This document shows positions 8,594-15,409 of a DNA stretch of 26,301 nucleotides, piece after piece. Below the pieces are notes generated by a model that was not told the origin of the DNA, did no database searches, and saw only the letters and a program-made list of their open reading frames with translations. The position numbers were made by a program, and so were the translations under genes. Every line of letters starts with the position of its first letter. Position 1 is the stretch's first letter. Source of the DNA: JAZDOT01 sp043798355. Lineage in GTDB: Bacteria > Patescibacteriota > Gracilibacteria > Peribacterales > Peribacteraceae. The stretch lies in contig JAZDOT010000032.1 of assembly GCA_043798355.1 (NCBI GenBank), positions 1 to 26,301 of the forward strand, in the 5' to 3' direction.

Positions 8594-9642
8594 AGAAGGA
8601 AATCCGCATCGGCGAACGGACCATCGGTCCCGGCCATCCCATCTACATCATCGCGGAGATGTCTGCGAACCACGGGCAGAGCGAGGAGAAAGCCGTAGAG
8701 ATCATCCGTGCCATGAAGGAAGCCGGCGCAGACGCAGTGAAACTGCAGACCTACACACCGGATACGATGACCATCCGGTGCGATCGGCCGGAGTTTTGCA
8801 TAGGGAAAGGGACGCTGTGGGAGGGGAAGACGCTCCACGCGCTCTATGGGGAGGCGTACACGCCCTGGGAATGGCAACCCCGCCTCAAGCATCTGGCCGG
8901 GGAATTGGGGATGGACTGCTTCTCCACTCCGTTCGATGCGACTGCGGCAGATTTTCTGGAGAAGATGGATGTCCCCGCCTATAAAATCGCCTCCTTCGAG
9001 CTTGTAGACCTCCCTCTCATCGAACACGCGGCCCGCAAGAGGAAGCCGATGATCCTCTCCACCGGTATGGCGACGGCGGAAGAAATCCGCGACGCGGTGG
9101 ACACCATCCGAGCAGCCGGCAACGATCACATCTGCCTTCTGAAGTGCACCAGCGCCTATCCGAGTCCGCCCGAGGAAATGAATCTGCGCACCATTCCGGA
9201 TATGGCAGAACGGTTCTCGGTGCCCGTGGGGCTCTCGGACCACAGCCTTTCGGTGACGATCCCTGTTGCCGCCGCGGCCCTGGGCGCATGCGTCATCGAG
9301 AAGCACTTCTGCCTCTCCCGATCAAAACCCGGTCCCGACGCGGCATTCTCCCTGGAACCGGAAGAGTTCAAACAGATGGTGGACGCGGTGCGCACGGCGG
9401 AGCGCGCACTGGGGACGGTCACGTACGAACGCACGAAACACGAGATAGCAAGCATCGTGTTCCGCCGATCGCTCTTCGCAATACAGGACATCGCGGAAGG
9501 TGAAGTGCTGACGGATAGGAATGTCCGCTCCATCCGCCCGGGGCACGGCCTCCCCCCGAAAGAGTGGGACCGCGTCCGGGGGAAACGGGCGAGAACGCGC
9601 ATCGGGCGGGGAACGCCGCTCCAGTGGGAATTGCTCGAATGA
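8590..9642 (+). CDS. pseI: Pseudaminic acid synthase, PseI
   Basis: A 350-residue NeuB-family synthase that condenses a 6-deoxy-altrose-type sugar with phosphoenolpyruvate. IIAEMSANHGQ (residues 20-30), DAVKLQTY (48-55) and YKIASFELVDLPLI (131-144) are NeuB-family marks. Metal ligands are visible as His218 (GLSDHS) and His239 (EKHF). The C-terminal SAF (antifreeze-like) domain spans about 285-350 with RRSLFAIQDIAEGEVLT. VKLQTY and the GLSDHS context match PseI more than sialic acid synthases, and PseB/C/G/H lie in the same cluster. It overlaps the deacetylase gene by 4 bases, and 37 bases later comes a transferase-like gene with its own apparent promoter. Confidence 0.92.
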   Translation: MKKEIRIGERTIGPGHPIYIIAEMSANHGQSEEKAVEIIRAMKEAGADAVKLQTYTPDTMTIRCDRPEFCIGKGTLWEGKTLHALYGEAYTPWEWQPRLKHLAGELGMDCFSTPFDATAADFLEKMDVPAYKIASFELVDLPLIEHAARKRKPMILSTGMATAEEIRDAVDTIRAAGNDHICLLKCTSAYPSPPEEMNLRTIPDMAERFSVPVGLSDHSLSVTIPVAAAALGACVIEKHFCLSRSKPGPDAAFSLEPEEFKQMVDAVRTAERALGTVTYERTKHEIASIVFRRSLFAIQDIAEGEVLTDRNVRSIRPGHGLPPKEWDRVRGKRARTRIGRGTPLQWELLE

Positions 9643-9664
9643 AGATGCATCGTCAAAAGCTCTA

Positions 9665-9673
9665 TGCCATACT
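9665..9673 (+). promoter_or_regulatory. Extended -10-like element before the KpsS-like gene
   Basis: TGCCATACT reads as TGn followed by CATACT and ends 6 bases before the ATG at 9680, with no ribosome binding site between. It repeats the leaderless spacing seen at several other genes of the window. Confidence 0.4.
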
Positions 9674-9679
9674 CTTCCC

Positions 9680-11122
9680 ATGAACATTGTTCTGAAAGCA
9701 TTTGATGATCCGTACGGAAAAATCATCATCGAGAACGCCTTGCGCTCGAGAAAAATAGGCACGTGCATCTCCATTCTGAATGACAAAACACAGTGGCCGG
9801 ATCTGGATGCAGAAGAACACCTGTGGTTGGATGCGCACACGCAGCGTGAGGGGCGCTATCCCGATACGCACTGGGACGAGATGATGTCGGTGGACGAGGA
9901 TCTCATTGAAGCAATGCGCCCCGCGGAGGCGGTGTTCCTCAAGATGGTCGAACGCTACGCGGTGTACCGCGAACTGTCCTACGAAGAGCGCATGCAGCAG
10001 TACAGGATGCACCTCCGCTTCTGGAACCACATGTTGCGCGCGAAAAAGATCGACCTGGTACTGATGAACACCGTTCCCCACCAGTGTTACGACTGGGTCC
10101 TCTACCACCTCTGCAAACATCTGAACATCCCCGTATTCTACCTCGCACGGTTCGCCATCATGGATGCCTTCTCGGTGGAGTCGGACTGGGAAACGGTGGG
10201 CAAGACCATCGGAGAGCGTTTCGCGGAACTCAAGGCGGCGGACGACGTGACGCATGCCCCCGCGCACCTCTCGCCCTATTTCGAGAGCATCTTCGCATCA
10301 TTCACAAAGACTGACGAAGACCCGTGGTACATGTTCCGGCGGGGAAAAAACCTGGAGCGGAAGAGCTTCGTGCGCAAGTGGGCGGGTGTCGCCGTGAGAA
10401 TTGCAGTGCAAAAACCTGCGTACTTCTTCAATGCAGTCACCTCACCCTCGTTCTGGAAACGCAAGTGGCGCCAACATCGCACAGCGAAAATGTACGATTG
10501 CTTCGCACAAACCCCCGATCTTTCGTTGCCCTACATCTACGTGCCCCTGCACATGCAGCCGGAAGCGACGACGTGCCCTATGGGGGGGGCGTACGCCGAT
10601 CAGGAACTCCTGGTGCAGGTGTTGGCATCCTCCCTGCCGGACGGCGTCCGCCTCTTCGTGAAGGAACACCCCGCACAAGGGGAACTCTGCCGGAGCAAAG
10701 CGTTCTACGAGGCGCTCCATGCCATCCCTTCCGTCACTCTCGTCCCGCGGCACTACAGCACGTTCGCGCTCCGGGATCATGCGCTGGCTGTTGCATCGGT
10801 CACCGGAATCGCATGTTTTGAAGGATTGTTCAGAGAGAAGCCCGCATTGATGTTCGGACATCAGTTCTTCCAGTACGCTCCGGGGATCTTCCGTATCCGG
10901 TCTGCGGAAGAGTGCCGACAGGCCGTGCAGGTGATCATGGAAAAGAAAAAGGTGCACACGCAGAACGACATGCGTCTCTTCCTGAAAGCGATAGAGGAGA
11001 CCACGAAACCGTACGCGGGCGCTCACCAGAATCCGCTCATCCCCATCACAGGACAGGAGAAAGCGGTGGAAATGGGAAGAGTGATCGCACAGGTCATCGC
11101 CCCCTGCATTCCCGCAGCGTAG
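9680..11122 (+). CDS. KpsS-like capsule-type putative glycosyltransferase (copy A)
   Basis: A 480-residue soluble protein. The C-terminal half carries blocks that recall capsule-synthesis (KpsS/KpsC, Capsule_synth) proteins: PLHMQPEATTCPMGG at 289-303, a DQ pair at 307-308, VKEHP at 327-331, and SVTGIACFEGLFREKPALMFG at 373-393, the last resembling a GT-B nucleotide-sugar site. The N-terminal half has a conserved-looking region around LRFWNHMLRAKKIDLVLMNTVPH (112-134). It is a clear paralogue of the minus-strand gene ending at 12362, sharing the same blocks in the same order. Both follow a nonulosonic acid synthase, so I infer transfer of the matching CMP-activated sugar acid, but no experiment known to me shows this. 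No signal peptide or membrane segment is obvious. The longer frame back to 9521 runs inside pseI. Confidence 0.75.
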   Translation: MNIVLKAFDDPYGKIIIENALRSRKIGTCISILNDKTQWPDLDAEEHLWLDAHTQREGRYPDTHWDEMMSVDEDLIEAMRPAEAVFLKMVERYAVYRELSYEERMQQYRMHLRFWNHMLRAKKIDLVLMNTVPHQCYDWVLYHLCKHLNIPVFYLARFAIMDAFSVESDWETVGKTIGERFAELKAADDVTHAPAHLSPYFESIFASFTKTDEDPWYMFRRGKNLERKSFVRKWAGVAVRIAVQKPAYFFNAVTSPSFWKRKWRQHRTAKMYDCFAQTPDLSLPYIYVPLHMQPEATTCPMGGAYADQELLVQVLASSLPDGVRLFVKEHPAQGELCRSKAFYEALHAIPSVTLVPRHYSTFALRDHALAVASVTGIACFEGLFREKPALMFGHQFFQYAPGIFRIRSAEECRQAVQVIMEKKKVHTQNDMRLFLKAIEETTKPYAGAHQNPLIPITGQEKAVEMGRVIAQVIAPCIPAA

Positions 11123-11160
11123 AAATGGGCATGGCTTCATCGCGAAAAACGCAGCAGGAA

Positions 11161-11169
11161 GCCTCTCTG
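11161..11169 (+). repeat. Left target-site duplication of the insertion sequence
   Basis: GCCTCTCTG abuts the left terminal inverted repeat and is repeated exactly at 12352-12360, directly after the right one. A perfect 9-bp duplication marks a transposition event and suits the IS256/Mutator-like group. Confidence 0.9.
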
Positions 11170-11189
11170 GAGAGCGTTCGGTTTCGGGC
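11170..11189 (+). repeat. Left terminal inverted repeat of the IS
   Basis: It starts GAGAGCGTTCGG and continues TTTCGGGC. It matches the reverse complement of 12332-12351 at all but the second and third bases. Confidence 0.92.
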
Positions 11190-11309
11190 TCCTGAAAATG
11201 GCATTCTGTAGGATGGGGAAGCCACTTTCCCACTGCTTAACATGTTCACTCTCAAAAAAGGGCTTCCAGAAGCGCTCCTGCCTGCCCGTTCTGTCATGCT
11301 TTCCAGACC

Positions 11310-12350
11310 GTGCGCAAAGGGACACGGCGTGGCCTCAATCGCTTCCAATGCAAAGCTTGTTCTCGATGGTTCAGCATCGACCATCGGCGAAAGGATGAGG
11401 AATCCTTGCTGAACTTGCATCTCAAGGGTGCAAGCATTCGCACCCTCGCTGCACGGATTGGCCGCGGACTCGACGCCACCTACGCACGGCTCGTGAAGGA
11501 GTTGGGAGCTCTCCCGCACAATAACGACGTCACTGCCTGGTACTGCAACTGGAAGCGCTTCGGCGGCTCTCTCGTCGTCGATGGGAAGTACGTGGCAGTG
11601 AAGGGATACGCCGAGAAGATTCCCTTCATTTACGGCATCGACTACGTCACGCACGACATTCCCGTCTGTCTCCTCGCCCCCTCTGAGAACTTTGAAGCAC
11701 TCGTGCAGTTCTTTACGAAGCTCAAAAACATGAATTATCCACTCCGCTCCGTAACCTGCGACGAGAATGATGCAATCCGCATGGCTGCGCAGTACGTCTT
11801 CCCCGGTTGCATCGTCCAAATCTGCCACGTGCACTTCCTCGAGAACATCCGCAGAACACTGAAGGTACGCAGCGAGGAAACGTATAGGCGTTTCCTCGCT
11901 GACCTCGAAGAGCACATCTTCGCGGTTCCCCTCCTCGGCAGAGAACGACTGGAAGCCCGCATCCGCTGGCGATCCCCTCGGCACTACGATGATCCTGTGA
12001 AGATTGCCACCATGAACCACATCTTTGAGAGCAGTGAAAAGCTTACCGCCTACGTCCGTGCCAAAACCGTTTTCCACATCGATTGTCCGAGGACGACAAA
12101 CCTCATCGAGAGCATGAACAAGCAGCTCAATGGCAGACTCAAGACAATTCAGGGCTTCGAAAGTTTTCAGACTGCCGAACGCTGGCTCTCGGCTTGGATT
12201 CTCAGAAAGAGATTCACGCCTTTCACAGATTGTCGGGGGAAATTCAAGGGCTTGAATGGCACTCCCTCCATCGAAAATACGAGAAGGGGCGGGTTAAAGA
12301 TTCCTGACTTTTTCCACTTACAGCGAAAAGCGCCCGAAACCGAACGCTAG
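11310..12350 (+). CDS. DDE transposase (MULE/IS256-like), N-terminus probably displaced by a frameshift
   Basis: A 346-residue transposase counted from the GTG at 11310. A helix-turn-helix-like stretch is at about residues 37-66. The DDE core shows Asp91 (VVDGKYV), Asp151 (TCDEND), a CxxH element at 172-175 (CHVH) and Glu267 (TNLIESMN), as in MULE/IS256-type enzymes. CKAC at 14-17 is only half of a zinc ribbon; the other half, CPFC, is encoded in the same frame just upstream (11283-11294), but that frame has a stop at 11238 and no ATG, GTG or TTG before the motif. An ATG at 11242 in another frame would join through a one-base shift at the A6 tract 11254-11259. So the protein either starts late with a broken ribbon, uses frameshifting or slippage, or this copy has lost a base. 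Confidence 0.85.
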   Translation: MRKGTRRGLNRFQCKACSRWFSIDHRRKDEESLLNLHLKGASIRTLAARIGRGLDATYARLVKELGALPHNNDVTAWYCNWKRFGGSLVVDGKYVAVKGYAEKIPFIYGIDYVTHDIPVCLLAPSENFEALVQFFTKLKNMNYPLRSVTCDENDAIRMAAQYVFPGCIVQICHVHFLENIRRTLKVRSEETYRRFLADLEEHIFAVPLLGRERLEARIRWRSPRHYDDPVKIATMNHIFESSEKLTAYVRAKTVFHIDCPRTTNLIESMNKQLNGRLKTIQGFESFQTAERWLSAWILRKRFTPFTDCRGKFKGLNGTPSIENTRRGGLKIPDFFHLQRKAPETER

Positions 12351-12351
12351 C
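12332..12351 (-). repeat. Right terminal inverted repeat of the IS
   Basis: The reverse complement reads GCTAGCGTTCGG then TTTCGGGC, 18 of 20 bases identical to the left end. It includes the last bases of the transposase gene. Confidence 0.92.
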
Positions 12352-12360
12352 GCCTCTCTG
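12352..12360 (+). repeat. Right target-site duplication of the insertion sequence
   Basis: GCCTCTCTG follows the right inverted repeat directly and is identical to 11161-11169. Confidence 0.9.
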
Positions 12361-12361
12361 C

Positions 12362-13855
12362 TCAATGCACTCCGGCAATCAGAGGGAGCAGATCATTGAT
12401 TTCCGCAATGATCGCTTCGCTGTTGGCCCGGATATTTTCGCTATCGGAAACGCGGGACACGACCCGGTTCCAGGGGGAGAGCGTGCCGTGGATACACGAT
12501 TCATCCATCGCTTTCAGGTACAGCCGCGCATCGGCGAGATTCGGTTTTGCGCCGCTTTGGAACACGGCATGGACCGCCCGCCGGAGATCCTCCGTGGTAT
12601 GGATGGAAAAAACGCCGTGTGCATACTGATGGAACCGGTGCCCGAAGAGGAACGCGGGTTTGCCCCGGAACAACGCCTCGAATCCGGCGGATCCGGTCCC
12701 GGTGGCAACGGCACAGCAGTGCTCGCGAAGACGGAATGTGTCCGCATGGCGCGCGATGAGACGCACCTTCGGCAGAGCAAGAAAGTCCCGGTAGTAATCC
12801 GTGCTCCGCATGACCCAGCTACTCTCCTTAGGATGTTCTTTCACATAGATCAGGACATCGTCCGGCAGGGTAGCCTGCAGCAGTTGTGCAATGAGAATCT
12901 GGTCCACAAAAGCGCCTGCCATGGGACAGGTAGAGGCCTCTGGCTGCATATGGAGCGGAAAGTAGACGAAGCGTTTGGAAAAATCCGGCGAAACGGCATG
13001 GGCATCGTAATACGTCCTGCGACGCCGAATGTGGCGGGCCCGCTGCCATGCCCCGAATGCCCGCGCCAGACCGCGCGGCGTCAGGATGCCGAGCCCTGCC
13101 CGCAGGAACCGAAGAAAATTTTCCGTGAGGAGTGCCCGGACATCGCTCCAGTACGTCGGGTGCTTCACCTGTTCCAACGCAGGCTGTTCTCCCCGGGGAT
13201 CCGTAAGCGCTCTGAAGCGCTCGAGGACCGGAGGGCGCAGTGGAATACCCTCGGGATCAGAAACGCCTTTGTACTCCTCGAGCAACGCCGCAAACCGCGC
13301 CCGCAGCCGCGGCGCAGGCTCGCGGATGGCATGCTCCGCAAACTGCATGTCCCGCTCGGTGGACATGTGGAAGTAGAGGATGGGAATCTTCTTGTACGCA
13401 CAGAGGTAGTAGAGGATGACCTCGGGAATCTCGTGGGGAATCCATGCAGAGAGAAAGAGGTTGATGCGGTGCCTTTCCAGATAGTCATTCCAAAACTGCA
13501 GGTGGCGCAGATACCAGATTTTCCTGGTGCCATACGGGATCTCTTTCTTCCACTCCAATCGACGTACGGTTTCCATGAAACCGATCTGGCATTCCGCGAG
13601 GGATTCAATGAGCTTTTCATCCAGCGGCCGGAGCGCCGCAAAATCTGTGCCCCGATACAAGCATCCGCGGACCTCGCTCGAGTCGAACCAATCCTGGTGT
13701 TCGGCGGGAATGCCCTTGAGCAACACCGGTGTCCCGCCCTGCGCGATGTGACAGACAAACTCGAACGGCAGTGCATCGACCGCCTTCTGGAGTGCGGCGT
13801 GCGAGAAATCGAACGAGAACCTGCTGACGATGGCCCGGATAGGCGGCATGGGCAT
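12362..13855 (-). CDS. KpsS-like capsule-type putative glycosyltransferase (copy B)
   Basis: A 497-residue paralogue of the gene at 9680. It shares PLHMQPEASTCPMAGAFVDQ at 300-319, YVKEHP at about 337-342, a GTGSAGFEALFRGKPAFLFGHRFHQYA block (compare SVTGIACFEGLFREKPALMFGHQFFQYA in copy A), and the N-terminal LQFWNDYLERHRINLFL region at 119-135. The N-terminal first 100 residues are much more divergent, which fits a different acceptor or donor. It lies 57 bases downstream of the NeuB-cupin gene on the same strand, just as copy A follows pseI. I infer transfer of the product of that second pathway. The start could be 13855 or the ATG at 13849. The 498-residue frame on the opposite strand is an antisense shadow. 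Confidence 0.75.
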   Translation of the reverse strand: MPMPPIRAIVSRFSFDFSHAALQKAVDALPFEFVCHIAQGGTPVLLKGIPAEHQDWFDSSEVRGCLYRGTDFAALRPLDEKLIESLAECQIGFMETVRRLEWKKEIPYGTRKIWYLRHLQFWNDYLERHRINLFLSAWIPHEIPEVILYYLCAYKKIPILYFHMSTERDMQFAEHAIREPAPRLRARFAALLEEYKGVSDPEGIPLRPPVLERFRALTDPRGEQPALEQVKHPTYWSDVRALLTENFLRFLRAGLGILTPRGLARAFGAWQRARHIRRRRTYYDAHAVSPDFSKRFVYFPLHMQPEASTCPMAGAFVDQILIAQLLQATLPDDVLIYVKEHPKESSWVMRSTDYYRDFLALPKVRLIARHADTFRLREHCCAVATGTGSAGFEALFRGKPAFLFGHRFHQYAHGVFSIHTTEDLRRAVHAVFQSGAKPNLADARLYLKAMDESCIHGTLSPWNRVVSRVSDSENIRANSEAIIAEINDLLPLIAGVH

Positions 13856-13912
13856 GAGTGAGGGACAGAGTAGCAGAAAGAGCGGGGAGCGCGGACGCCA
13901 TCGGCAGTCGGA

Positions 13913-15409
13913 TCAGTCGTCGCCACTCAGAATGGTTTTTCTCTGCATCGGATCCAGAGCGCTGATCTGGGCATCGTCATAGAATGAATCCCCGAGGTAG
14001 TGTGTTGTGGAAATCTCCTCAAAGATCGCACCGTTCTGCGTATGGAAACTGTGCCGGGTGTTTCGTTTGACGAGAAGGGTGTCGCCGGGACGCAGGTGGA
14101 TGGTCTCCTCCTCCAGACGAACCTGAAGGTCTCCGGAAAGAAGAACGAATGTTTCTTCTTTGCGTTCGTGGCGATGGACGGGATGGTTCTGGCCGGGAAC
14201 CATCACAATGATCTTCTTGCAGTACTCACGGTTGATATGGGTGATGATAATCGCGCCGACCTCGCGCAAACGCCCGATACCGTAGTGATGGGACAGTTCG
14301 ATGCTGACCTGTTCCCCGACGTGGATGCCGGCCTCGTTCAGCATTCCCATCGCTTCGTGAACGAACTCGCGGGCAAGGAGAACGGCATCGGAGCGCTTCG
14401 ATTCTGTAATCGGCTCATCAACCGCATAATCGCGGGAGGCGACGTAGGTCGTCCGGTAGCTGCCGAATGCGCCGCTAGAGAGCTGATCCGTACCCAACGG
14501 CATGGCGAAGTAGACGTCTTCCGGCCCGATCACTTTCCCTCTCGGAATGGGACGCCGCGCATAGGTCCCGCGCATGAGCGAACGCAGCGACTGCGTCTCT
14601 TCGCCCGAGATGGATTTCGCGGCTGTCCCGCTCATCTGCCAGACACGCTGCACGGCTTCCACCCATTGCTCGACCTGTTGCGGGTTCATGGAGTACGCAT
14701 TCAGGGGACTATCGGCACTCTCGACCCCGACATGCCGCTCGAGCAGACGGGCACCTTTGCCCACCGCAACAATCGAGGGGAAAAGGTCAGCCGGCCTCTC
14801 GTGTCCGGAGTATCCGATGGGGACATCGGGGTACCGCCGCTGCAGGCGATGGATGACATCGAGATGGAGGAGGCTGTCCGGCGTGGGATACACACCCACG
14901 CAATGCATGAGAGCGAAGGAGGGATGATGATTGCGGAAAAAGCTCACCACCTTGTCTGTATCGGGCAGCGGCAGACCCCCCACAGAAATAATGACGGGCT
15001 TGGGAGTCGCAGCGATCGCCCCGAGCAACGGCCAATCCATGCAGCTGCAACTCGCCACCTTGATCATGTCCACATCCATGAGAAGGCACTGATCCACCGA
15101 CACCTCGTCGAAAGGAGTGGCAACGACGAGGAGCCCCTGTGCGCGCGCATGATTCGCGAGCTCTTTGAACTGCCCCCAGGAAAGACGCGTGGCCAGGAAC
15201 CGGCCAATGTGCTTCACGTCTTTCCGCTCCCGGAACGCAGGATGGATGAACGTATCGAGATCCCGGAATTGGAACTTGATCGCCGCGCGGATGGAATGGC
15301 GGCGGGCAATATCGGCGATGGCATCGATGATACGGACCCCCCGGGACAGGTCGCCCTGATGATTGTTCGCCATCTCAAAGATGAAAAGCTGATCAAACGT
15401 AGTTGTCAT
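13913..15409 (-). CDS. NeuB-family nonulosonic acid synthase fused to a SAF and a cupin domain
   Basis: A 498-residue three-part protein. Residues 8-260 are a NeuB-type barrel: FEMANNHQGD (11-20), IKFQFRD (44-50), MIKVASCSCMDW (115-126), metal ligands His203 (GYSGHE) and His226 (ERHV). Residues about 275-340 are a SAF domain (RGTYARRPIPRGKVI). Residues about 380-475 are a cupin resembling bacterial D-lyxose ketol-isomerase: EYCKKIIVMVPGQNHPVHRH with His412 and His414, Glu419 in KEETF, and His453. The barrel condenses phosphoenolpyruvate with an aldose or amino sugar. The cupin may isomerise a sugar, since lyxose isomerases also act on mannose; this is inference. The usual family length is about 350, so the fusion accounts for the extra 150 residues. 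It overlaps the CMP-synthetase gene by 4 bases. Confidence 0.88.
   Translation of the reverse strand: MTTTFDQLFIFEMANNHQGDLSRGVRIIDAIADIARRHSIRAAIKFQFRDLDTFIHPAFRERKDVKHIGRFLATRLSWGQFKELANHARAQGLLVVATPFDEVSVDQCLLMDVDMIKVASCSCMDWPLLGAIAATPKPVIISVGGLPLPDTDKVVSFFRNHHPSFALMHCVGVYPTPDSLLHLDVIHRLQRRYPDVPIGYSGHERPADLFPSIVAVGKGARLLERHVGVESADSPLNAYSMNPQQVEQWVEAVQRVWQMSGTAAKSISGEETQSLRSLMRGTYARRPIPRGKVIGPEDVYFAMPLGTDQLSSGAFGSYRTTYVASRDYAVDEPITESKRSDAVLLAREFVHEAMGMLNEAGIHVGEQVSIELSHHYGIGRLREVGAIIITHINREYCKKIIVMVPGQNHPVHRHERKEETFVLLSGDLQVRLEEETIHLRPGDTLLVKRNTRHSFHTQNGAIFEEISTTHYLGDSFYDDAQISALDPMQRKTILSGDD

Larger units (their letters stand above)
11170..12351 (+). mobile_element. Insertion sequence, 1182 bp, IS256/Mutator-like
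   Basis: The element is bounded by 20-bp terminal inverted repeats (11170-11189 and 12332-12351, 18 of 20 matching) and flanked by the 9-bp direct repeat GCCTCTCTG. It contains one transposase gene whose stop codon TAG lies inside the right inverted repeat. It sits in the short gap between the convergent KpsS-like genes, so neither coding region is broken. Removing the element and one repeat would leave an intergenic gap of about 48 bp. The intact ends and perfect duplication suggest a fairly recent insertion. Confidence 0.92.

Noticed and set aside
12365..13861. 498-codon open frame on the plus strand opposite the KpsS-like copy B
   Set aside because: Antisense shadow: the minus-strand protein shares ordered motif blocks with copy A, while the plus-strand translation matches nothing recognisable.
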